Shown: positions 1 through 5,742 of the stretch, one piece after another
Position numbering within the stretch: the first letter of the stretch is position 1
Layout of the letters: every line of letters starts with the position of its first letter
Origin: an uncultured Alphaproteobacteria bacterium
Lineage (GTDB): Bacteria > Pseudomonadota > Alphaproteobacteria > RF32 > CAG-239
Assembly: GCA_944392185.1 (NCBI GenBank)
Contig: CALXVW010000021.1
Span: 1 to 6,030, forward strand
Direction of reading: 5' to 3'
DNA: 6,030 nt
Made by a program: the position numbers and the translations under genes
Notes under the pieces: model-generated
Database searches by the model: none
What the model was told of the DNA's origin: nothing
The model's input: the letters and a program-made list of their open reading frames with translations, nothing else

Positions 1-76
1 GGTCACTTGTTTTCTAATTTCGTTTCGCTTGCTCACGCTTCACTCACTCAATCAAGAAAACTTACGCCTCTTGTGG
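1..76. other. Left-edge stretch with no supportable gene
   Basis: I see no gene here that I can defend. One plus-strand frame is open from the left edge to a TAA at 77-79 and could be the last ~25 codons of a gene that lies mostly outside the window. Its translation resembles nothing I recognise. Another plus frame runs straight through the terminator at 119-150 and is therefore unlikely to be coding. The stretch is probably the 3' end of a plus-strand transcript, since a strong plus-strand terminator follows, but its identity cannot be determined from this window. Confidence 0.4.
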
Positions 77-106
77 TAAAATCAACCGGAGCAGCGGTTG
101 ATTTTA
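77..106 (+). repeat. Perfect 12-bp inverted repeat (hairpin)
   Basis: The arm TAAAATCAACCG (77-88) is exactly complementary to CGGTTGATTTTA (95-106), with a 6-base loop GAGCAG. No T-run follows, so it is not a typical intrinsic terminator by itself. It lies 12 bases before the terminator at 119-150. It could be a structured 3' end or leader element, or a binding palindrome. GGAGC at 88-92 could instead pair with GCTCC at 114-118, which would compete with this hairpin. The pairing is seen directly; any role is inference. Confidence 0.6.
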
Positions 107-118
107 TCCTCGAGCTCC

Positions 119-150
119 CCGCCTTAATTTGTTTAAGGCGGTTTCTTTTT
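119..150 (+). terminator. Strong rho-independent terminator, plus strand
   Basis: The stem CCGCCTTAA (119-127) pairs perfectly with TTAAGGCGG (133-141) around the 5-base loop TTTGT, and TTTCTTTTT (142-150) follows directly. This is a textbook intrinsic terminator for plus-strand transcription. It ends only 12 bases before the Shine-Dalgarno of the downstream helix-turn-helix gene. It either ends an upstream transcript or lies in the leader of that gene and limits read-through into it. Confidence 0.85.
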
Positions 151-176
151 AACAAGAAATTTAGGAGTTTGAAACG

Positions 177-416
177 ATGTATAACAAAAAACAAGCTATC
201 AAAGAGCTTATTAAAAACCACGGCACTATTGCTCAGCAACTTCATCAACTGAGAGTGTCTAAACAGTTATCTTTAGAGAAACTTTCTCATGACACCAAAA
301 TCCCTATTTATATTTTGGATGATATGGAAATTGGCTCTCACCCCTTGCAACTTTCCAATCTCTATATCTTAGCCAAATACTACGGCAAAAAAATCCATAT
401 CCAACTGATTGATTAA
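177..416 (+). CDS. Small Xre/Cro-type helix-turn-helix protein
   Basis: This encodes a 79-residue protein made almost entirely of one Cro/CI-type DNA-binding domain. After a short basic N-terminus (residues 1-16), the segment from about 18 to 72 follows the Xre pattern: an L-x-x-L-R start helix, a turn motif around LSLEKLSHDTKIP (31-43), a recognition helix around 44-52, then the closing helices ending in LAKYYGKKI (65-73). There is no effector, ligand-binding or membrane segment. The ATG is supported by AGGAG at 163-167 with 9-base spacing. The gene stands alone, converges on rnj and sits just downstream of a terminator. It is probably a transcriptional regulator or an orphan antitoxin-like protein. 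No toxin partner is visible between it and rnj, and its targets cannot be inferred. Confidence 0.85.
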   Translation: MYNKKQAIKELIKNHGTIAQQLHQLRVSKQLSLEKLSHDTKIPIYILDDMEIGSHPLQLSNLYILAKYYGKKIHIQLID

Positions 417-420
417 ATTT

Positions 421-444
421 AAAGCCTCGTTTCAACGAGGCTTT
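421..444. terminator. Bidirectional terminator between convergent genes
   Basis: AAAGCCTCGT (421-430) pairs with ACGAGGCTTT (435-444) in a perfect 10-bp stem around the 4-base loop TTCA. On the plus strand the stem runs into TTTTATTTATT, a good U-tract that ends the helix-turn-helix transcript. On the minus strand it begins 3 bases after the rnj stop codon and is followed by TTTAAATTT, a weaker U-tract, so it probably also ends the nuo-birA-rnj operon. Confidence 0.85.
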
Positions 445-447
445 TAT

Positions 448-2142
448 TTATTCATCTTCTTTTCGGCGGTGGTACAGGTGCATGAACACTACCGGCTTGA
501 TATCTGTTTCCTTATATATCTTTTTGCGGATTTTGGCGCTCAAATATTCTTTTATCTGCGCCTCTCTATAATCGTGTTTTATCACCATCTCGGGGATTTC
601 TTGCTTCATCTCCTCAATTATTCTGTCTCTTAGCTCCAGAAAAGTATTCTCCTCCAAAATATCTATCGAGGATATCTGCAAATCCTCCAAACGCCAGTCA
701 TAATCAAATACAACACTGATAAATAAGCTGCAGTTATACGCTATTCTTCTGCGATTTTTTATCAGCTGTGAATTTAAATCCGTTAATTGTTTGCGGTCAA
801 CGCCTATCATTCCGGTCGGAACCTCTCCGGTGATTTCGGCATGGCCGTCTTTTATTAGCACTATCTCTCCGTTGCGGGCGACAACAACCTCGTTAATCCC
901 GTTTTCCAATGCATAGCGTTTTTGCGCTCTGATGTTTCTCTTATCCCCATGCACCGGAAGTACAATCTTGGGCTTGAGAATCTTGTACATCTCTTTTATT
1001 TCATCTTTACAAGCATGGCCGGAGGTATGAACCAAATATTCCTCGCTTGAGATAACATCTACCCCCATATCTCTTAGTTTTTCCTGCATACGCTCTATTT
1101 TTTCTTCATTACCGGGAATAATCTGCGAGGAAAATATAATGGCATCGCCTTTGCCTAACTTTATCTCTTTGTTCTCGCCGTTGACAATACGGCTCAACCC
1201 ACTCCGATAATTGGCCTGTGAACCGGCACAAATATAAAGCATTTTATCCAGCGGAATATCCATTGCTTGCTTGGCCTCAGCATAGCTCGGCAAATCTGGC
1301 AAATAACCACACTCCTTGGCAATATTTAAATTTTGTATCATGCTCATGCCGGCAATGACCGGGGTCCGATCTGCCGCGTGCGCCGCCAAAATCAAGCTCT
1401 CTAACCTGGCAATATTTGAAGCAAAACAAGTGGCAACAAGCGTGTTCTTATACTTTGGAACCAACTCTAACAAACTTTTGCGAATTTCACTCTCTGACGG
1501 ACCGCTTTTATCGTGTGCCATATTGGTTGAATCGCCGACATAAACATCTATCCCCTCTTTTGATATCTCTTCCAAGCGCTTATAATCTGTCGGCATAAAG
1601 CTCATTTGGCCATCATCCAACCGCCAGTCCGTGGCGTGTACGGCATTGCCATATACTGTCCTTATCATCAGCATGGCGTTACCCGGCAGAGAGTGAACAA
1701 CCGGCACAAACTCAACCTCAAAATTTTCAAGCTTTACTTTCTCTCCCGGCTTTATCACATTAACTTTTGCCAGTTCTTCAAGCTTGTATTCTGCCAACCG
1801 GCGGCGGATATGTCCGGCCGTGAACTCGCCGGCATATATCGGGCACTGCAATCTTGGCCAGATATGCGCTACCGCACCAAAATGGTCCTCATGTGCATGG
1901 GTAACAAACAACCCCTCTATTCTATCTTGATAATTCTCCAAGAAACTTGCATCGGCCAGACCTAAATCTATCCCCGGAAAGTCATCATTCAAAAAACCAT
2001 AGCCGCAGTCAACAACCAAAATCTTACCGTTAACAATATAGGCATACATATTAAAGCCGACTTCCTCAGCTCCGCCCAAGGCTACAAAATATAGTCCATC
2101 TTCTCTAAAGCACGGCAAACTTTCTTCAACCATTTCTTCCAT
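448..2142 (-). CDS. rnj: Ribonuclease J (metallo-beta-lactamase/beta-CASP RNase)
   Basis: This encodes a 564-residue cytoplasmic RNase J, the family with 5'-3' exoribonuclease and endoribonuclease activity in rRNA maturation and mRNA decay. The length is normal for the family. The N-terminal core shows the Zn-binding motif HAHEDH (82-87), the next ligand His150 (in HSLPGN), Asp172 (in ATDW) and GDSTN (203-207). The beta-CASP insert follows (about 210-360), with HTSGHA at 372-377 and the last ligand His398 in PVHGD. The C-terminal domain is about 440-564. All expected metal ligands are present, although some flanking family residues differ (Gly before Asp172 is Thr, the usual PVHGE is PVHGD). 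The ATG overlaps the birA stop by one base (TAATG). The Shine-Dalgarno is weak or distant, so translation is probably coupled to birA; Met4 is a possible alternative start. It is the last gene of the operon. Confidence 0.95.
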   Translation of the reverse strand: MEEMVEESLPCFREDGLYFVALGGAEEVGFNMYAYIVNGKILVVDCGYGFLNDDFPGIDLGLADASFLENYQDRIEGLFVTHAHEDHFGAVAHIWPRLQCPIYAGEFTAGHIRRRLAEYKLEELAKVNVIKPGEKVKLENFEVEFVPVVHSLPGNAMLMIRTVYGNAVHATDWRLDDGQMSFMPTDYKRLEEISKEGIDVYVGDSTNMAHDKSGPSESEIRKSLLELVPKYKNTLVATCFASNIARLESLILAAHAADRTPVIAGMSMIQNLNIAKECGYLPDLPSYAEAKQAMDIPLDKMLYICAGSQANYRSGLSRIVNGENKEIKLGKGDAIIFSSQIIPGNEEKIERMQEKLRDMGVDVISSEEYLVHTSGHACKDEIKEMYKILKPKIVLPVHGDKRNIRAQKRYALENGINEVVVARNGEIVLIKDGHAEITGEVPTGMIGVDRKQLTDLNSQLIKNRRRIAYNCSLFISVVFDYDWRLEDLQISSIDILEENTFLELRDRIIEEMKQEIPEMVIKHDYREAQIKEYLSAKIRKKIYKETDIKPVVFMHLYHRRKEDE

Positions 2143-2879
2143 TAGTTTCTTTTTTCCTTTGTTATAAAAACATCTCCGGCATATATCTTTTCAACCCGGC
2201 CGTCTCTTTCTACTAAAAGGCCTCCATTCTTATCCAAGCCCTTAAAAATTCCATAAAAACTTTCATGTTCCAAATTAACTTTTATCTCGCGTCCCAAGTT
2301 GGCCGCATTTGCTAACCACTCTTTGCGCACCGCATCAAAACCGGCTGATCTCAGCAATAATATAACCTTATCAAACTCTTTAAGATAAAGCTCCAAAAAA
2401 CGGCAGCGCTCCACCTCTATACCGTAATCTCTTAACCCAGCTACCGGATAAAGTAAACCATCTTCATCCTTCGGCGCTGCGACCAGATTTACACCAATGC
2501 CCAGGACTATATACTCATTTTCCGGTTTTTCAAGCAAAATTCCCGATATTTTACCGCCTGCAACCAAAACATCGTTGGGCCATTTTAGCTTCACATCCAA
2601 ATCAGGTGCCAATCCTTTTATTACCTTTAGCAAACTCAAGGATACCACAAATGGCATATAGTTCAAATCCTGATAACTCCCGGGAATAACCAATGACATA
2701 AACAAATTGCCCGGCAACCCAAGCCAGCTTCTGCCTCTGCGGCCGCGACCTGCCGTCTGCTCTTTGGCGGATACAACCATCTTCTCAGCCACAGGATGTT
2801 GGCTCAACCTAATCCCGGCATCGTTGGTGCTACCAATGCTTTCTAAATCTTCCCAATACCATTCCCCTAACCAGGTCAC
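2142..2879 (-). CDS. birA: Biotin-[acetyl-CoA-carboxylase] ligase, monofunctional
   Basis: This 245-residue enzyme activates biotin with ATP to biotinyl-5'-AMP and transfers it to a lysine of biotin carboxyl carrier domains such as acetyl-CoA carboxylase. Family motifs appear in order: GSTND (16-20), the biotinyl-AMP binding loop GRGRRGRSW (44-52), KWPND (99-103), the active-site Lys110 in GGKISGILLE, GIGVN (127-131), and the small C-terminal SH3-like domain from about 195. There is no N-terminal helix-turn-helix, so it is a group I ligase without the biotin-repressor function of E. coli BirA. I chose the GTG at 2879: it makes a GTGA overlap with the nuoN stop and has GAGAGGA 8 bases upstream. 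The frame stays open 32 codons further, but that would run deep into nuoN and adds nothing family-like. Confidence 0.95.
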   Translation of the reverse strand: MTWLGEWYWEDLESIGSTNDAGIRLSQHPVAEKMVVSAKEQTAGRGRRGRSWLGLPGNLFMSLVIPGSYQDLNYMPFVVSLSLLKVIKGLAPDLDVKLKWPNDVLVAGGKISGILLEKPENEYIVLGIGVNLVAAPKDEDGLLYPVAGLRDYGIEVERCRFLELYLKEFDKVILLLRSAGFDAVRKEWLANAANLGREIKVNLEHESFYGIFKGLDKNGGLLVERDGRVEKIYAGDVFITKEKRN

Positions 2880-4303
2880 TGCGTTAATCCTCTCAAAACA
2901 ATCTCGGCATCGTGCAACAAATATGAGGGATTGAGTATTGAAATCAGGATTAATACCAAATTTATAAACAAGCAAACATAAATTGGTTTATCGGTACGAT
3001 CAAAACTATGCTGTAACGGTTCAAAATAAATCTTTCTTATTATCTGCAAATACGCATTGGCCATTAAAATTAATGCTATCATCAACATCAAAACATCTGA
3101 CCAGCGTTCTTCTGAAACCAGTGTGTTTATCAGTGACAACCGGCCCCAAAAGCCAAGCAACGGCGGGATCCCTATCAATGATATCATAAAAACCAAAAAG
3201 GCTGCCGAAAGATATGGTTTGGCCTCCGAAAGGCCTGATAAATCTTCAAGCTCGCTTACATAATCTCCTTTGCTTTTTAGCCCTAAAAAGACCGCATAAA
3301 TTCCTATCATCGCCAAAACATAAATAATTGTGTATACAAACGCACTGACAACTGAATGAGAATGAAACGCCAAAATTCCCAATAACATAAAACCTAAATT
3401 ATAAGTCGTACTAAATCCGAATAATCGTCTGATATTATTTTGACGATTGGCTGAAACCGCCCCTACAAACAGAGAAAAAACCGCAAAACAAAACAACAAC
3501 GTCTGTAAAGACTGCGATAACGGCGCAAATACCCCCGTCATTAATGTTATTAAACAAGATAAATACACAAACGGTGGAATTAACGTCAAAAAACCACAGA
3601 CCGGTAATATCGCAAGACTTAAAGCATTTACAAACCAAAGATGGAATGGGGCTGCTGCCATCATGAATAATAATGAGCTGACAATCATAACGGCTCCGCT
3701 ATAGGCTATCCAATTAACCTCTCCCTCCAGAGCAAAAATATAGCGTATATCTGCATATTCTAATGATCCCGTTTGCCACCATAGAATCGATATTCCTCCC
3801 CACAACAACAACCAAAATATAAATGACTCTCGGATATAAACGCTTGTTATAGCTTCCGCCTTCTCTTCATCACAATGTAATGGGATTAATCCCCTCGTTA
3901 GCAAACATAGTACCGGAACCAATAACGCAGGAACAAGAAAATTTTGCGCCGAAAGCAAAATTCCAAAACTCAAAAGCATTCCCATGCAAATACAATAAAA
4001 CTTGGCCGAAGACCTATTCTTGCTCAAAAACCACTTGGATGCAAAGTAAAACCAAACAAGTGCCACGGTATAGACCGCAACCTTAAATAAAGTCGAATAA
4101 CGACTGTTTAACCACCACGCACTCCAAACACTTTTATTGTAAAATACTATTGTAAATATAAGTGCGGCTCCAAGAAAATATTTACTTAGCGTAAAAAATG
4201 TTTTGGCCGTTTTGCTCTCCCGATACAAATTTACCAGCCACGCAACGGGAAGAAAGCTCAGCAATGTTAATTCCGGCAACAATATCAGCCAATTTTGCAA
4301 CAT
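2876..4303 (-). CDS. nuoN: NADH-quinone oxidoreductase subunit N (divergent)
   Basis: This 475-residue polytopic membrane protein is one of the three antiporter-like subunits of complex I. NuoN signatures include the N-terminal LLPELTLL, APFHLW (218-223) in helix 7, the NIRRLFGFS loop (290-298), IGIPPLLGFWGR (377-388) in helix 12, and ANAYLQIIRKIYFEP (415-429). Length and about 14 hydrophobic segments are normal. The proton-path residues are not. By eye the conserved helix-5 Glu falls at Pro130, and no acidic residue occurs from 112 to 144. Helix-7 Lys aligns with Met214, helix-8 Lys with Pro244, and the helix-9/10 His with Asn302. Only the helix-12 basic residue survives, as Arg388. The start at 4303 is chosen from AGGAG 5 bases upstream and the matching N-terminus; a frame extension to 4333 overlaps nuoM. 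Identity rests on signatures plus position between nuoM and birA. Confidence 0.9.
   Translation of the reverse strand: MLQNWLILLPELTLLSFLPVAWLVNLYRESKTAKTFFTLSKYFLGAALIFTIVFYNKSVWSAWWLNSRYSTLFKVAVYTVALVWFYFASKWFLSKNRSSAKFYCICMGMLLSFGILLSAQNFLVPALLVPVLCLLTRGLIPLHCDEEKAEAITSVYIRESFIFWLLLWGGISILWWQTGSLEYADIRYIFALEGEVNWIAYSGAVMIVSSLLFMMAAAPFHLWFVNALSLAILPVCGFLTLIPPFVYLSCLITLMTGVFAPLSQSLQTLLFCFAVFSLFVGAVSANRQNNIRRLFGFSTTYNLGFMLLGILAFHSHSVVSAFVYTIIYVLAMIGIYAVFLGLKSKGDYVSELEDLSGLSEAKPYLSAAFLVFMISLIGIPPLLGFWGRLSLINTLVSEERWSDVLMLMIALILMANAYLQIIRKIYFEPLQHSFDRTDKPIYVCLFINLVLILISILNPSYLLHDAEIVLRGLTQ
2888..2894 (-). promoter_or_regulatory. Shine-Dalgarno that fixes the birA GTG start
   Basis: On the minus strand GAGAGGA lies 8 bases before the GTG at 2879, inside the last codons of nuoN. 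It supports the non-ATG start over the longer upstream-extended frame. Confidence 0.75.
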
Positions 4304-4308
4304 TTTTG

Positions 4309-4313
4309 CTCCT
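4309..4313 (-). promoter_or_regulatory. Shine-Dalgarno of nuoN, overlapping the nuoM stop
   Basis: On the minus strand AGGAG overlaps the nuoM TAG stop and lies 5 bases before the ATG at 4303. It supports that start over the 10-codon upstream extension and implies translational coupling to nuoM. Confidence 0.75.
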
Positions 4314-5742
4314 ATTCGTTTATCACAAACCACAAGGGTTTTACAAATGACATTAATAAAATAAACATTACAAATATCATAAAAACAAATTGAAATATTG
4401 AAATATCATCACTTTTTCCAAGACGGCAACTTTTATCATCATCTTTTAGCCTGAATAGTTCTTGTAATAATGTCATCCCCGCAATCACAAGTGCAAAAAC
4501 TAGAAGCATACCCATCTTAATATTGGCACTCAAAAGTTTTGATAAAATCAAAAAATTATTTACAAAAATTGCTGAAACAGGCAATCCTATCGCCGCCAAT
4601 GTCATAAAAGAATAAATAAACGATAATTTTCTAGCTCTACACAAAAAACCTCTGGATGATGTCTCGACCTCTTCTTCTTTGTGTATTATGTAACCAGAAA
4701 GAACTTCTAGCGTCGAAATTACAATAATAAATCCAAATAGGGAATATCCTATATTAAAAACTATCACCTCATCGTTGGTAAAAATTCCCAACAAATACAT
4801 AATGTAGTAAACTGTTATATAGGAGAAAATTTTATACTGCGAGTCTTTATTGATAAAACCTATCAGTGCAATGAACACCATTGTAATCACACCGATAATA
4901 TTTATCCATATCAAATAATTGCCTATACTTGATGAAAAATGTGGCGGTAAAAAACGAATAAATCCATAAATCGCCGTTAGCGGCATCAAGGCCGTAATCA
5001 CAAACGCTAAAGGATTTCTTATGCCTGAATTGATTGACGATATCCAGTAGTGAAACGGCCATATCGGTATCCTTGATAAAAATGATAAACAAACAGCTCC
5101 CCAAACATAAAAACCTATTCCTCCTTTGAGAGGCAGGCGGCTCACTTCTTCTAATGTGATACTCCCCTGATGATGATAAATTAACATAGTGGCACTGAAT
5201 AATATCAAGGCACCAATAAAATTATATAAGAAAAAGCGATAAATCAAATCTTGTTTTTTTACCTCGCCAAACATCCCTATAATCATAAATAAGGGAATCA
5301 GCATCGCCTCAAAAAAAAGATAAAACGAGAAAATATCCGCTGCAACAAAAAATCCTGTCACCATGCTCAAAAACAGTAGTGTAAAAACCATTAATGATTT
5401 TTGCTTATATAAATTATTTCTTACCCCTGACAGACCAATCAATACTGCCAGATGAACCGCCAATATTAACAACAGAGAAAAAGTATCAACTCCTAAAACA
5501 ATATCAATATTTGGGGTGGATAACCAATTAAACTTTTCCAACAACTGAAGCTCTCGGCTTTTTTCGTTTAAAATCATAAAAATACGCCAGATTAAAATAA
5601 TATTGGCAATAATCGTAAAAATACAAACATTGAACGCATTGCGACCTTTAACCACACCATCATCTCTTGCCGTTAATACAAACAGCATCCCTAAGAATGG
5701 CAATGCTACAATTAATGACAATAACGCAAATGAACTATTCAT
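4312..5742 (-). CDS. nuoM: NADH-quinone oxidoreductase subunit M (divergent)
   Basis: This is the second antiporter-like membrane subunit of complex I, 476 residues from the preferred ATG and roughly family length. Recognisable blocks are LGVDTFSLLL (83-92), FYLFFEAMLIPLFMIIGMFG (140-159), SRIPIWPFHYW (223-233), IYGFIRF (258-264) and AIGLPVSAIFVNNFL (384-398). The helix-5 Glu is kept (Glu145) and the helix-7 Lys is a conservative Arg224. Helix-8 Lys aligns with Leu255, helix-12 Glu with Asn396, and the usual His in helices 9/10 and 10/11 with Tyr312 and Tyr333. The HVEAP motif after helix 7 and the C-terminal YPxPF-like motif are missing. An in-frame ATG two codons upstream (5748) is possible, but AGGAAG sits 2 bases from it and 8 from the chosen ATG. 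It overlaps nuoL by 8 bases. Confidence 0.92.
   Translation of the reverse strand: MNSSFALLSLIVALPFLGMLFVLTARDDGVVKGRNAFNVCIFTIIANIILIWRIFMILNEKSRELQLLEKFNWLSTPNIDIVLGVDTFSLLLILAVHLAVLIGLSGVRNNLYKQKSLMVFTLLFLSMVTGFFVAADIFSFYLFFEAMLIPLFMIIGMFGEVKKQDLIYRFFLYNFIGALILFSATMLIYHHQGSITLEEVSRLPLKGGIGFYVWGAVCLSFLSRIPIWPFHYWISSINSGIRNPLAFVITALMPLTAIYGFIRFLPPHFSSSIGNYLIWINIIGVITMVFIALIGFINKDSQYKIFSYITVYYIMYLLGIFTNDEVIVFNIGYSLFGFIIVISTLEVLSGYIIHKEEEVETSSRGFLCRARKLSFIYSFMTLAAIGLPVSAIFVNNFLILSKLLSANIKMGMLLVFALVIAGMTLLQELFRLKDDDKSCRLGKSDDISIFQFVFMIFVMFILLMSFVKPLWFVINE

Noticed and set aside
54..82. Promoter with a TAAAAT -10 box at 77-82 for the helix-turn-helix gene
   Set aside because: The -10 match is good, but there is no acceptable -35 about 17 bases upstream, and TAAAAT is part of the hairpin arm.
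1..118. tRNA or other known structured RNA at the left edge
   Set aside because: No acceptor stem, T-loop GTTCGAATC-type motif or cloverleaf can be folded by eye; only the 12-bp hairpin is convincing.
48..248. Minus-strand open frame of 66 codons
   Set aside because: It is antisense to the helix-turn-helix gene and spans both hairpins. The basic, low-complexity translation matches no family I know.
7..252. Plus-strand open frame of 81 codons
   Set aside because: It runs through the strong terminator at 119-150 and overlaps the start of the helix-turn-helix gene in another frame. It has no Shine-Dalgarno and no recognisable domain.
1606..1965. Plus-strand open frame of 119 codons inside rnj
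   Set aside because: It is antisense to the catalytic domain of a clear RNase J, with no ribosome binding site or family resemblance.
2880..2975. 32-codon upstream extension of birA
   Set aside because: It lies within nuoN in another frame, adds no ligase-like sequence, and the GTG at 2879 has a much better ribosome binding site and a classic 4-base overlap.
4304..4333. 10-codon upstream extension of nuoN
   Set aside because: It overlaps nuoM, and the ATG at 4303 has AGGAG at 5-base spacing and gives the expected NuoN N-terminus.
4847..5104. Minus-strand open frame of 85 codons inside nuoM
   Set aside because: It is an out-of-frame shadow of nuoM, whose own frame is intact across the region. 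There is no sign of a frameshift.
2876..5742. Mrp antiporter or hydrogenase-type membrane subunits instead of NuoM/NuoN
   Set aside because: The divergence made this worth considering. However, the L-M-N order, the NuoN LLPE N-terminus and AYLQIIRKIYFEP block, the NuoL-like C-terminus upstream and the birA-rnj neighbours all fit complex I.
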